From an uncultured Lachnoclostridium sp. (GTDB lineage Bacteria > Bacillota > Clostridia > Lachnospirales > Lachnospiraceae), in assembly GCA_944381625.1 (NCBI GenBank), contig CALWLW010000013.1, positions 32,420 to 96,419 on the forward strand: DNA of 64,000 nt. The letters are read 5' to 3'. Shown here piece after piece: positions 27,896 through 36,259 of this stretch. The notes below the pieces were generated by a model. The model saw only the letters and a program-made list of their open reading frames with translations, made no database searches and was not told the DNA's origin. The position numbers and the translations under genes are program-made. Position 1 is the stretch's first letter; every line of letters begins with the position of its first letter.

Positions 27896-29680
27896 TCAAT
27901 CCACGTCCCTGATCCGGTAATCCGCGGCTTCCAGGGACAGATTGCTGTTATAGTACCGGTCCGGCAAAAGCAGCAGTTCTTTCCATTTCTTCTCAAAAGC
28001 TGCCGCAGGCCGTCCGCCTCTTTTCTTTCTGGGCTTCCGGTTCTGTTCCACCAGAACCACACCCGGCTCATAGATATTCCAGAGTCCCAGCTTCTCCAGC
28101 TTCAGGCAAAGATCCACGTCCTTCAGCCGGTCTTCCACATCCTGGGAGAATCCTCCGACTTTCAGAAAATGTTCCCGTCTCACCATCATGGCCTTCACAG
28201 ACACCGCATGGCAGTTCTGCTGCAGCACCACCTTATGACAATAGCCGGTGTAACCGAACCTCAGGCCTTCAAACACGTCGCCCGCCAGGCCCCCAAGGCC
28301 CAGGACCCTCACTCCGTTCTTCAGTCTGTGATTGCCGTCGTAGACTCTTCCGCCCACCGCGCCCACATTCCGGCGCTGGGCGCTTCCCAGGAAAACCTCC
28401 AGGAAACCTTTGGAAATCTTCTCAATCCTGCTCTCCAGAAACAGCAGATATTCGCTGTCCAGCTTCTCCGCCAGTCTGGAAAATGTTACAAATTTATTAC
28501 ATGCACTAGTACAATATACTACTTTTATCGGGGTTTGTCTATGTTCTTTTATAAAATTCAGAATAAATTTATTTTTTTCCGGGCCATCCCACAGCAAAAG
28601 AATCTCATAATTGGTATAAGTGCGGTTTTTTGACAGCACCCGCATGAACTGCTTAAGCCCCGCCGGCTCCGGCACGTCCATCAGTACGATGCTCACCTTG
28701 GGCACCGCCTCCAGTTCATAGTCGATCCGGTAAAAGCCCGGATCGGACATGGATTCCACCCTGCCCTTCAGGCCCATGCGCTCCAGATGGCTTTCCAATG
28801 CGCGCTTTCCTGCTTCGTAAGCATAGGTCTTGCTGTCCGGGTTCACCGCCGTGGAAGACGGATGGCATCGCCAGTGGTAGAGAACTTTGGGAATATGCCC
28901 GATCCGTTCCGTCTTTTCACAGCACCGCAGGATAAAATCGTAGTCCTGTGCTCCATCGTATTCGCTCCGGTACAGTCCCGCGGCCTCCGTAAGCGTCCGT
29001 CTGACCACAAGAAAATGGCAGATATAATTGTTGGACCGCAGCAGCTCAGGATTGTAGTCCGGTTTGAAATGGGGCTGAAAATAGACGCCTGAGTCCGGGC
29101 TTATCTTGTCCTCATCCGTATAGATCACATCGGTATCCGGCGCGTCCTGCAGGCACTTGACGATTTCAAACAGCGCATGCTCCTCCAGCACATCGTCGTG
29201 ATCCAGGAAGGCGATATATTCGCCTGACGCCAGGGCCGCGGCGGCGTTCATGTTCCCCGCGATCCCCCGGTTCTCCGAAAGACGCTCGTAGCGGATACGC
29301 GGATCCTGCTTCAGGTACCCCTGGATCACCCGTTCCGCGCTTTCGTCTTCCCCGCTTCCATCTGCCAGACACAGTTCCAGGTTGGAGTAAGTCTGGGACA
29401 GAACTGACTCGATCATCTCCCGCAGGAAAGCCTCCGGGGTACGGTAGACCGCCACCACAATGCTGATCAGGGGGCTGTACGAAAAACGATGCTCCCGCTG
29501 AAGCTCCTTTTCGCTGTCTGCCGGACGTTTTGCCAGCATCCATTCCTGATACCCTTTCTCCAGGCGGTTCCGGTCCAGCCGTTCCTTCGCTTTCACATAC
29601 AGCCTTCCCACGCCGTAATTTTTCACATACTGGTAACCGCGTTTTGCATTTCCCGCGTTTACCAAACTGATATTCTTCAT
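27896..29680 (-). CDS. Two-domain glycosyltransferase family 2 protein with degenerate second domain
   Basis: 594 residues. An N-terminal 65-residue helical basic region is followed by a complete GT-A domain: LISIVVAVYRTPEAFLREMI near 70, LELCLADGSGEDES near 100, IAFLDHDDVLEEHALFE near 155 (DHDD as metal site) and DGAQDYDFILRCCEKTERI near 240. A second domain starts near 325 (KVSIVLMDVPEPAG), but where the partner protein at 37-39 kb has NNDTE it reads FLESRIEKI, so the metal-binding aspartates are lost. It ends with RLKDVDLCLKLEKLG. The first domain is probably catalytic and the second structural or acceptor-binding. Same operon as the sugar phosphotransferase. Confidence 0.85.
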   Translation of the reverse strand: MKNISLVNAGNAKRGYQYVKNYGVGRLYVKAKERLDRNRLEKGYQEWMLAKRPADSEKELQREHRFSYSPLISIVVAVYRTPEAFLREMIESVLSQTYSNLELCLADGSGEDESAERVIQGYLKQDPRIRYERLSENRGIAGNMNAAAALASGEYIAFLDHDDVLEEHALFEIVKCLQDAPDTDVIYTDEDKISPDSGVYFQPHFKPDYNPELLRSNNYICHFLVVRRTLTEAAGLYRSEYDGAQDYDFILRCCEKTERIGHIPKVLYHWRCHPSSTAVNPDSKTYAYEAGKRALESHLERMGLKGRVESMSDPGFYRIDYELEAVPKVSIVLMDVPEPAGLKQFMRVLSKNRTYTNYEILLLWDGPEKNKFILNFIKEHRQTPIKVVYCTSACNKFVTFSRLAEKLDSEYLLFLESRIEKISKGFLEVFLGSAQRRNVGAVGGRVYDGNHRLKNGVRVLGLGGLAGDVFEGLRFGYTGYCHKVVLQQNCHAVSVKAMMVRREHFLKVGGFSQDVEDRLKDVDLCLKLEKLGLWNIYEPGVVLVEQNRKPRKKRGGRPAAAFEKKWKELLLLPDRYYNSNLSLEAADYRIRDVD

Positions 29681-29709
29681 AAGCGACCGCGTCTTTCTGC
29701 TTCGTAGAT

Positions 29710-30387
29710 TTAGAAAGTAACCTCTCCGTCATGGGCAATGAGGGATGCGGACACCATGCCGTCCATGGCGGCCACTTCCGATACCAGGCTGCTCTCCTCT
29801 TTCACCCGCAGTTCTACTACCAGATCCAGACGGCCCTGGGAGAGATTTCTGGATTTTACCTTGTAGGCTTTGGCGTATTTGCCCACCACATCCAGGATCT
29901 CCTGCTCTCCGTCCATCTTTGAACTGTTCACTACCAGGATCATGGGCGCCTTCGCCACCGGCAGAAGATCCAGCACCAGGATGAAGATAGTCACCGCCAC
30001 AGAGGTCACCAGCGCCACTTCATAGAGCCCTGCTCCGCAGATGATGCCGATACTGATGGCCCAGAAGAGGAAAGCCAGATCCATGGGATCTTTTACCGCC
30101 GTACGGAAACGGATGATGGACAGCGCGCCCACCATACCGAGGGAGATCACCAGGTTGGACTGCATGGCCAGGATGATGGCCGCCGTGATCAGCGCCATGG
30201 CCGCCAGGGAGATATTAAAGCTCTTGGAATAGAACACCTTTCTGGTCACCAGGCGGTAGATAAAGAAAATGTACAGGGCCAGAAGGCCTGTGACAAACAG
30301 CGTTGCCATGATCTTCCCGGTGGTAATGTCCATGCTTGTAAAGCCCTCCAGGAATGAATTTTTAAATACATCTTGAAATCCCGTCAT
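29710..30387 (-). CDS. DUF4956 family membrane protein
   Basis: 225 residues. Hydrophobic segments lie near 25-45, 55-90 and 105-145, in a pattern of four transmembrane helices. The conserved stretch is MVGALSIIRFRTAVKDPMDLAFLFWAISIGI (residues about 85-115), the core of DUF4956 proteins. A soluble C-terminal domain of about 75 residues ends in VSASLIAHDGEVTF. The function is not established. It follows a VTC polyphosphate-polymerase gene and a CotH gene, and these three families are often found together, so a shared role in anionic polymer or spore/cell-surface assembly is likely. The start ATG is the only reasonable one. Confidence 0.88.
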   Translation of the reverse strand: MTGFQDVFKNSFLEGFTSMDITTGKIMATLFVTGLLALYIFFIYRLVTRKVFYSKSFNISLAAMALITAAIILAMQSNLVISLGMVGALSIIRFRTAVKDPMDLAFLFWAISIGIICGAGLYEVALVTSVAVTIFILVLDLLPVAKAPMILVVNSSKMDGEQEILDVVGKYAKAYKVKSRNLSQGRLDLVVELRVKEESSLVSEVAAMDGMVSASLIAHDGEVTF

Positions 30388-30402
30388 CTTATGTAGTCTC
30401 CT

Positions 30403-31122
30403 TTAATATAAATTATATTTTCTGCAAAGATAATATTTTGAAAAGGCGGTCTGCCTCAGATTCTCCATCTGTACGGTCCGGTAAATAAAGTCCGGAAGAT
30501 ACTCGTCGTATTTTACCTCCAGGATGTGCTGCCCTGCCGGAAGGATCAGCCGCTCCGGCACGTCCTGCTCCAGAAACAGATCTGTCTTTCCCGACGCGCG
30601 GATGTTTTCATCCAGCGTGATCCTCACATTCCCAAGGGGATAGACGTAAGGGGTCCGGTCATACTCCACGATCACCCTGGGCCGCAGAAGCCGGGTCCTC
30701 ATGAGCAGACACAGTTTCTGGAAAACCGGAGGGGCATCCGTCCCGATCTCCGGGATCTTTCCCGCCATCAGCATCAGGCACTGCTCTCTGGTCAGGGCGC
30801 AGGATATTTTCTGCGTCTTTCCCCTCACCTTCTTTTTCAGCTCCAGGGAGATCTTCTCCGCGCTGCGGTTGTAGATCCGGATGCGGAACTTCTCCCTGGG
30901 ATCAGTCCCCGCCTCGTTCTCATACATATAGCGGTCCTCATAGTCGTCAAAATACAGGCTGCGTATATTGTAGATCCCGTCCGTCCCCGCGTGGGAGTCC
31001 AGCGGCACCAGCCCCGCAAGCCTTCCCTGGATGATCTTCAGCTGGCCCAGCGAACACAGATATTTAAATTCGTGCCGGTATTGGTTCTCCCTCTGGGAAG
31101 GGTCAAATACCTTCGGCTCCAT
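30403..31122 (-). CDS. VTC-domain polyphosphate polymerase-like protein
   Basis: 239 residues, a stand-alone VTC catalytic domain (CYTH-like beta tunnel) without the SPX or membrane parts of the yeast VTC complex. Tunnel-wall motifs: RHEFKYLCSLGQLKII at 12, YNIRSLYFDDYEDRYM near 46, EKFRIRIYNRS near 75, ISLELKKKVRGKTQK near 90, PRVIVEYDRTPY near 160 and HILEVKYDEYLPDFI near 205. Alternating Lys/Arg/Glu residues that line the tunnel are kept. In yeast Vtc4 this domain makes polyphosphate from ATP. In bacteria the stand-alone form is unproven and may polymerise or transfer another phosphate. It lies between CotH and DUF4956 genes, 15 bases from the latter. Confidence 0.85.
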   Translation of the reverse strand: MEPKVFDPSQRENQYRHEFKYLCSLGQLKIIQGRLAGLVPLDSHAGTDGIYNIRSLYFDDYEDRYMYENEAGTDPREKFRIRIYNRSAEKISLELKKKVRGKTQKISCALTREQCLMLMAGKIPEIGTDAPPVFQKLCLLMRTRLLRPRVIVEYDRTPYVYPLGNVRITLDENIRASGKTDLFLEQDVPERLILPAGQHILEVKYDEYLPDFIYRTVQMENLRQTAFSKYYLCRKYNLY

Positions 31123-31154
31123 CCTACCACTTCCATTCTGTTTATATTAGTGTT

Positions 31155-32762
31155 TCATTCCTGCATCCATTTATCCAGAAATCTCAGCCTTTTTTCCATA
31201 AAATCACTCATGGCGGCGTAATCGCCGTCATGACGGCTGTCCGGCCATCTGGCCGCGTCCCTGGCGAACGCGCCGGAATCCTGCACCTGGTGGATGCATG
31301 TTTCCATCAGTTCCTGCAGATGCGCTTCCGACAGGACGTCTGAACGAAGTTCCTCCCAGCGGGCAGTCACTTTCTCTTTCAGCCCTCCCGCGTTCAGCGC
31401 AAGCAGCCGGTCCGCGAACGGCCATTCCAGATACTGCTCTGCCGCGTCCGGGTTCGGAACCACGTACAGGTCCTCCGCGCTGTCCGCATAGACATTGCCC
31501 CAGGACAGATCCGTATCCCAGGGGACCAGATACAGGCGGTAGCCGCCGCTTTCCTTCTTGAACGCAAAAAACATGTTCTTATATATGTTGTCTTCTCCGT
31601 AGAGCAGCTGCAGGTAAATCCAGATGTCCGCCATGTTGTCCATATCCAGGAGGTCTTCCGCCTCCCTGGCGAACGCCCCGTCCCCCGCCTCGTTCATCTC
31701 CACGTAGCAGCGGAAGCACTGCCAGTCCTCTTCCGTCCCGGCGCCGTCCTTCCCTTTCAGCTCCATGCCCAGAACCGTCAGGTAATCTTCCGGGGAGGAC
31801 CCATCCATGGCCTCCGACGTCAGCTCCCGTCCAAAGGTTCTCTTATAAAGATATTCCTGATCTGAGATGTCCAGCTGGGAGCTGTCCACCGGCTCCATGA
31901 TCCCGTACAGACCCCTGTACTCGCCGTTTACCACCAGCTCCGCGTACTCCATATGAGTTCCGTAGTGGGCGTCGTAGGGCGTATTCCCCGCCCCGAACTG
32001 GTTCCAGAGTTCGGTGTTGAACTTGTCCCGTATCTTGGTCCCGTCGCTGTAGATGGCATAAAAGATCCAGGAGTCCGAATCCCTCATCCCCAGCACCTGC
32101 TGTTCGTTTTTATTGATCACGCCTGTGGATGTAACCGAGATGAGATTCACACGGTACCCCTTCTTGGGATAGGCCCTGGTCGTCTGTCCCCTCTCATGGG
32201 CCTGGAACACCGAGTACAGCGTCCAGTCCTCCTGTCCGCAAGGCCCGAAAAACGTCACGCCTCCGGCGAACACCGTATCCACGTCCAGATCCGCGTCCGT
32301 GTCCATACGCACCACCGGAAGCCCGGTAAAGACCACGCTTATGACGCTTCCTGTGTTGTCGGATTCTCTCCACGCAAGAAACGGGACGGCCTGTCCGTCC
32401 GCCACCGTTTTCGTCTTGTCCCATGTGGTATAGTCCTGAAGGGGAAAGACCCGGATCTCCCCGCCCGCGTCGGAAAAACTCCCCGCTTCCCAGCGGGCAT
32501 CGTCCATATCCACCGGAAGATACCAGGTCGCGCTCTCCCGGTCGCAGGCCAGCTCATGGCCCCGGAAGCAGAGCCGGATCTGCTGGCTGTCCAGCGTCCC
32601 GCCCATGCTTTCCTGCAGCTTGAGCCCCTGTCTTACTTCTCCCGACAGCGCCCCCGCCTCCAGTGTCTCCGGCTCATAGGCCGGCGCGGAATAAAATACG
32701 AAAAAAAAGAAGAAGCCGATGAATAATAGAATGCTGCCCAGCAGCGCCATCTTTTTTTTCAT
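31155..32762 (-). CDS. CotH kinase family protein (membrane-anchored)
   Basis: 535 residues. One N-terminal transmembrane helix (LLGSILLFIGFFFFFVFYSAPAY, residues 8-30) anchors an extracellular domain. Residues about 210-520 match the CotH kinase fold: TRAYPKKGYRVNL near 195, DSDSWIFYAIYSDGTKIRDKFNTELW near 225, YAELVVNGEYRGLYGIMEPVD near 265 and LVPWDTDLSWGN near 417, the metal-binding D-x-D-x-x-W that marks the active site. CotH of Bacillus phosphorylates serines of spore coat proteins. Here the setting is a glycan and polyphosphate-type operon, so the target may be a surface protein. It is the first gene of the minus-strand surface operon and divergent from a metallophosphoesterase. Confidence 0.9.
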   Translation of the reverse strand: MKKKMALLGSILLFIGFFFFFVFYSAPAYEPETLEAGALSGEVRQGLKLQESMGGTLDSQQIRLCFRGHELACDRESATWYLPVDMDDARWEAGSFSDAGGEIRVFPLQDYTTWDKTKTVADGQAVPFLAWRESDNTGSVISVVFTGLPVVRMDTDADLDVDTVFAGGVTFFGPCGQEDWTLYSVFQAHERGQTTRAYPKKGYRVNLISVTSTGVINKNEQQVLGMRDSDSWIFYAIYSDGTKIRDKFNTELWNQFGAGNTPYDAHYGTHMEYAELVVNGEYRGLYGIMEPVDSSQLDISDQEYLYKRTFGRELTSEAMDGSSPEDYLTVLGMELKGKDGAGTEEDWQCFRCYVEMNEAGDGAFAREAEDLLDMDNMADIWIYLQLLYGEDNIYKNMFFAFKKESGGYRLYLVPWDTDLSWGNVYADSAEDLYVVPNPDAAEQYLEWPFADRLLALNAGGLKEKVTARWEELRSDVLSEAHLQELMETCIHQVQDSGAFARDAARWPDSRHDGDYAAMSDFMEKRLRFLDKWMQE

Positions 32763-32985
32763 TCTGTTTCTCCTGTCATGATTTGACTTCCATTATAGCA
32801 GTTTTCCCTCCAATACGCAAACAATATCCGGGGAAGTTTCCCTCCAGATCCTAAAATTTGTATAAATTTTTCCGTTTTTTCTATTAAATTGACCGTTTTT
32901 CCTGTATACTGGAGCAAAGGCTGCGGTTCTCGGGCCTCCGTAAACCGCAGCAGGTAAAGAACCAAAAGAAGGAGACAGACAACCT

Positions 32986-34329
32986 ATGAAGAAATATTTG
33001 TTCTTACTGAGTATGTTATGCCTGATGCCCCTGCTCCCCGGCTGCGGCAGCGCAGAGGAACCGAAGCAGGATTCTTCCGCCGCCGCGGAAGAAGAGGCGG
33101 CGCCTCCCGCTCCCGGCGAAGAGACCTGGGGAACGGCGCCTGAATATAATGCCACCCTGATCACCACCACCCCCATCCGCTATCTGTCCGTCACCGTGGG
33201 CGGCACGGAGGAGGAAGCCAATCTGACCTGGTTCTCCCCGTCGGAATCGGCCGGCTCTGTCTACTGGACCACGCCGGAGGATACCGGCTTCGAGAATGCG
33301 GCCCAGTTCACCGCCGAAGTCTCCGCTTCCGAGACCATATCCGGATATTATATCAACCGGGCCACGGTGACGGGACTCACCCCGGAAACCCAGTATCTCT
33401 ACCGGGTGGGGAACGAGGAAGCCGTATCCCCCTCTTATGAATACTCCACTCCGGCCTTCTCGGACAGCTTTCGTTTCACGGCCATTGGCGACGCACAGAT
33501 CGGCAAGCCGGTGGAAGAGGTGGACAACCAGAAAACCAACTGGAAACGGGTGCTGAACAAGATCAAATACCATTTCCCGGATACCAGCTTCCTGGTGTCC
33601 CTGGGGGATCAGATCAACGATTATGACGACATGGAGCAGTACAACGCGTTCATGAACCAGCCCGCCCTCTACAGCCTGTCTCTGGCCCCGCTGAAAGGCA
33701 ACCATGAGATCGGCGGATCCCAGTTCTCCGAGCATTACACCTTCCCCAACCTGTCGGGCTACGGCACCTGCGACGACGAGGGGGACGGGGATTACTGGTT
33801 TACCAGGGGCAGCGCGCTCTTCCTGGTACTGGACGTGATGGATCCGGACAAAATGGATGAGCACAAAGAATTTATCGCCGCCGCTGTGGAAGCCAATCCC
33901 GATGCCCGCTGGCGTATCCTTTTCTCACACTACTCTCCCTACAACGGGTACGAGGAGTATCTGGAAAACGCCCAGACCATCCGTCCCTATTATCTGGACT
34001 TCACCAGCGCCTATGACATCGATCTGGTCATGTGTGGACACGACCATGCCTATGTGCGGACCTATTTTATCCAGGAGGACGGCAGCTTCCAGGAATATGA
34101 CAGCCCCGCCGTAGACCCGGAAGGGACCATGTACCTGACCCTGAGTTCCTCCACCGGCAGCATCTACCGCAGGCCCACCGACCAGGCGGAGACCGCAGTC
34201 TCCAAAAAGCGGGATACGCCGGAGGTGACCGACGTGCAGGTAACGCCGGACAGCCTCACCGTCAGCACCTATAACGCTAAGACCTGGGAGCTGACCGATT
34301 CGTTTGAGATTCAGAAGACGGTACAATGA
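32986..34329 (+). CDS. Metallophosphoesterase lipoprotein, purple-acid-phosphatase-like
   Basis: 447 residues. Lipoprotein signal with LLPGC (Cys 20), then a Glu/Pro/Ala-rich linker. A fibronectin-III-like domain (residues about 55-155; LTWFSPSESAGSVYWTT, VTGLTPETQYLYRVG) precedes the calcineurin-type domain, the order seen in purple acid phosphatases. Metal-ligand blocks are all present: TAIGDAQIG near 168, SLGDQINDYDD near 205, LKGNHEIGGS near 240, LFSHYSPYNGYEEY near 310 and MCGHDHAYVRTY near 347. It probably hydrolyses phosphate esters on the cell surface. AAGAAGGAGACAG precedes the ATG. Divergent from CotH and transcribed alone. Confidence 0.92.
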   Translation: MKKYLFLLSMLCLMPLLPGCGSAEEPKQDSSAAAEEEAAPPAPGEETWGTAPEYNATLITTTPIRYLSVTVGGTEEEANLTWFSPSESAGSVYWTTPEDTGFENAAQFTAEVSASETISGYYINRATVTGLTPETQYLYRVGNEEAVSPSYEYSTPAFSDSFRFTAIGDAQIGKPVEEVDNQKTNWKRVLNKIKYHFPDTSFLVSLGDQINDYDDMEQYNAFMNQPALYSLSLAPLKGNHEIGGSQFSEHYTFPNLSGYGTCDDEGDGDYWFTRGSALFLVLDVMDPDKMDEHKEFIAAAVEANPDARWRILFSHYSPYNGYEEYLENAQTIRPYYLDFTSAYDIDLVMCGHDHAYVRTYFIQEDGSFQEYDSPAVDPEGTMYLTLSSSTGSIYRRPTDQAETAVSKKRDTPEVTDVQVTPDSLTVSTYNAKTWELTDSFEIQKTVQ

Positions 34330-34455
34330 TCTGGCAGTTCATAACAATCTATTTTGAAAACAAAAGTATGACTGCTCAGCCAACGCATGGCCACATTCCT
34401 GAATTTTGTAAGCAGGCGTCTGCTGCATACGGCTGAACGAAATCTATGAAAATAC

Positions 34456-34494
34456 GCGTGTACGGTTACGAGTTCTGCGCGTAACCGTACACGC
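34456..34494. repeat. Perfect 15-base inverted repeat in the gene-free region
   Basis: GCGTGTACGGTTACG and CGTAACCGTACACGC, separated by nine bases. No strong T run follows on either strand. It could be a terminator for the phosphoesterase gene 127 bases upstream or the relic of a mobile repeat. Confidence 0.7.
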
Positions 34495-34859
34495 AAAACT
34501 GTGCAAAAACATCTTTGGAACCTTTACGATTCCCTTTAAATGTGCTACCATATTTATGACATATCATGTCGCTGCCGTGCATTTTATCCAGCACGCAGTT
34601 TTCCCCAAACCATTTTAAACCATATCCAGCCGTGATGAGAAAGCTCTCCGGGAACAATTTTAACAGTTTCCTCGCCAAATGTGGCGGCTTGCCTCTTGCC
34701 TTCCTGGCAATCCCCCTTCCATCCCCTCTTTGGTACGCGTCCTTGCATCCCCTCTCTTGTACTTGCCCCCCTTTCCAGAGAGCAAAGTATGGCTCAAACA
34801 GGTTTATAAACAAATAAAAATATATCCCAAAGCATAATCAGGCCAAAACGGCAGGAGCC

Positions 34860-34888
34860 TTGTATTCTGTCGGTAAAGCCGCTATAAT
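34860..34888 (+). promoter_or_regulatory. Promoter of the Rpn-type nuclease gene
   Basis: -35 TTGTAT, 17-base spacer, -10 TATAAT. The ribosome site AAAGGAG begins two bases after the -10 box, so transcription would start within or right beside it and the leader would be very short or nearly absent. Confidence 0.5.
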
Positions 34889-34905
34889 GAAAGGAGAAAA
34901 GAAAA

Positions 34906-35718
34906 ATGGGAACGAAAGACCAGACCAAAGCTGCGCTGAAAAAATGGGAAAGCCTTACAATCTCCGACGACTTTCTGTTCAGCAAGATAATGAGGGACCA
35001 GGAGCTCTGCACCAGACTCCTGGAAACCATCCTGGAGGTAAAAATCAGCAGGGTTCAGCTTCTGGAAGAACAGAAAACCATAGGCATCACCACGGACGCC
35101 AAAAGTATCCGCTTGGACGTTTATGTGGAGGATGGCGAAAATACCATTTACAACGTGGAGATGCAGACAACCAACGAGCACAACCTGCCAAAACGGTCAC
35201 GCTATTACCAGGGCATGATCGACCTGAACAGCATCGAAAAGGGTGCAAAATACAACGAGCTGAAGAAGAGCTTCGTGATCTTCATCTGCACCTTCGACCC
35301 TTTCGGGGCAGGCAGGCACAAATATACTTTCCGGCACATATGTGAAGAAGACCACCGACTCCGCCTGGAGGACGATGCCGCGAGGGTATTCCTTAATGCC
35401 GCCGGGACAAAAGATGATGTTTCAGAAGAGCTGAAAAATTTCCTGCGTTACGTCGCAGGGGAAGGGATGGCCAACGACCCGTTGGTTCAGGATCTGGACA
35501 GGGCAGTCGCAGACGCCAAGGCAAACAAAGATTGGAGGGTGGAATATATGACACTGTTTCTCAGGGATCAGGAAAACATCGAAAAAGGCCGTGAAGAAGA
35601 AAAAAGAGAAATCATCCTCAACATGCTGAAAGAATCCATCTCTTTGGAAATGATTGCCAAAGTCACACAGACTACCGTCGATGAGGTGGAGATGATCCGT
35701 ATGGAAAACAATCTCTGA
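34906..35718 (+). CDS. Rpn-family PD-(D/E)XK nuclease / putative transposase
   Basis: 270 residues of the PDDEXK_2 (Rpn/'recombination-promoting nuclease') family, often found in many copies in gut Clostridia. The nuclease core is visible: IRLDVYVEDGENTIYNVEMQ near 68-87, with D, then E-x-Q in place of E-x-K, followed by RSRYYQGMIDLNSIEKG near 97. C-terminal residues 210-270 form a Glu/Lys-rich helix (NIEKGREEEKREIILNMLKE) and a small helix-turn-helix-like end (SISLEMIAKVTQTTVDEVEMI). RpnA-type proteins cut DNA and promote RecA-independent recombination. AAAGGAGAAAAG precedes the ATG. It stands alone beside a gene-free stretch and ends before a bidirectional terminator. Confidence 0.88.
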   Translation: MGTKDQTKAALKKWESLTISDDFLFSKIMRDQELCTRLLETILEVKISRVQLLEEQKTIGITTDAKSIRLDVYVEDGENTIYNVEMQTTNEHNLPKRSRYYQGMIDLNSIEKGAKYNELKKSFVIFICTFDPFGAGRHKYTFRHICEEDHRLRLEDDAARVFLNAAGTKDDVSEELKNFLRYVAGEGMANDPLVQDLDRAVADAKANKDWRVEYMTLFLRDQENIEKGREEEKREIILNMLKESISLEMIAKVTQTTVDEVEMIRMENNL

Positions 35719-35776
35719 TTGATTCAGGGGGATTCGCTTTTGTGGATCCTCTCCCATGAAGATTGTATTAGCAAAA

Positions 35777-35828
35777 ACAGGCACGTCACCCACGCGTCTA
35801 TGGTGTCCGTGCCTGTCTTTTTATTTTT
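35777..35828. terminator. Bidirectional terminator between nuclease gene and polysaccharide operon
   Basis: ACAGGCACG / CGTGCCTGT outer stem with inner CACC/GGTG pairing. It is followed by CTTTTTATTTTT on the plus strand and by TTTTT on the minus strand. Confidence 0.85.
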
Positions 35829-35866
35829 CGTTTAAAACTCACAAGGGGCCCGCCGCATCAAATTTA

Positions 35867-36256
35867 TCAGTCCTTTTTCTCAATCACCAGCTTCCGGCTG
35901 ATGAAATTGTAGACCATAACCACCGCCGTGGCCCCGATCTTGACGATCAGGTAGGTGATGCCCAGGATCTCCACGCCGAACCACATGCACGCCTGGTTGA
36001 TGCCCAGGCCAATCACGCTTAAGAACACGAAGATGATAAATTCCTTGATCTTATTCTTGTTTTTGTCCGTCTCAAACACGAACGTGACGCTGAGAAGATA
36101 ATTGACCACCACGGACACGGTGAAAGAGATCCCGCTGGAAACCAGATAGATAATACCCACGACCTCCGTCAGGAACACCATGATGCCATAGTCGATAAAG
36201 AAACACAGGAATCCCACAAATCCGAATTTGATGATCTGCTCTATCAGTTTTTTCAT
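35867..36256 (-). CDS. GtrA family membrane protein
   Basis: 129 residues with four transmembrane helices, the normal GtrA form. The N-terminus reads LIEQIIKFGFVGFLCFFIDYGIMVFL, the family's conserved opening (F-x-x-V-G-x-x-x-x-x-x-D). GtrA proteins are thought to help move or flip undecaprenyl-linked sugars across the membrane for surface glycan decoration. Last gene of the nine-gene polysaccharide operon, three bases after the SGNH gene. A basic tail (FISRKLVIEKKD) ends it. Confidence 0.88.
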   Translation of the reverse strand: MKKLIEQIIKFGFVGFLCFFIDYGIMVFLTEVVGIIYLVSSGISFTVSVVVNYLLSVTFVFETDKNKNKIKEFIIFVFLSVIGLGINQACMWFGVEILGITYLIVKIGATAVVMVYNFISRKLVIEKKD

Positions 36257-36259
36257 AGT

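Larger units (their letters stand above)
34330..34905. other. 576-bp region without a recognised gene
   Basis: It contains an isolated 15-base inverted repeat (34456-34494) and the promoter of the downstream nuclease gene. Open frames of 83-115 codons on both strands have no ribosome site and no recognisable domain. The composition looks less GC-rich than its neighbours. It could be remnant DNA of an old insertion. Confidence 0.6.

Noticed and set aside
32880..32920. TTGACC...TATACT as promoter of the metallophosphoesterase gene
   Set aside because: The spacer is only ten bases, too short for a sigma-A promoter; no better one is obvious.
34466..34813. A 115-codon minus-strand frame in the gene-free region
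   Set aside because: Starts with TTG, no ribosome site, no recognisable motif; it also overlaps the perfect inverted repeat.
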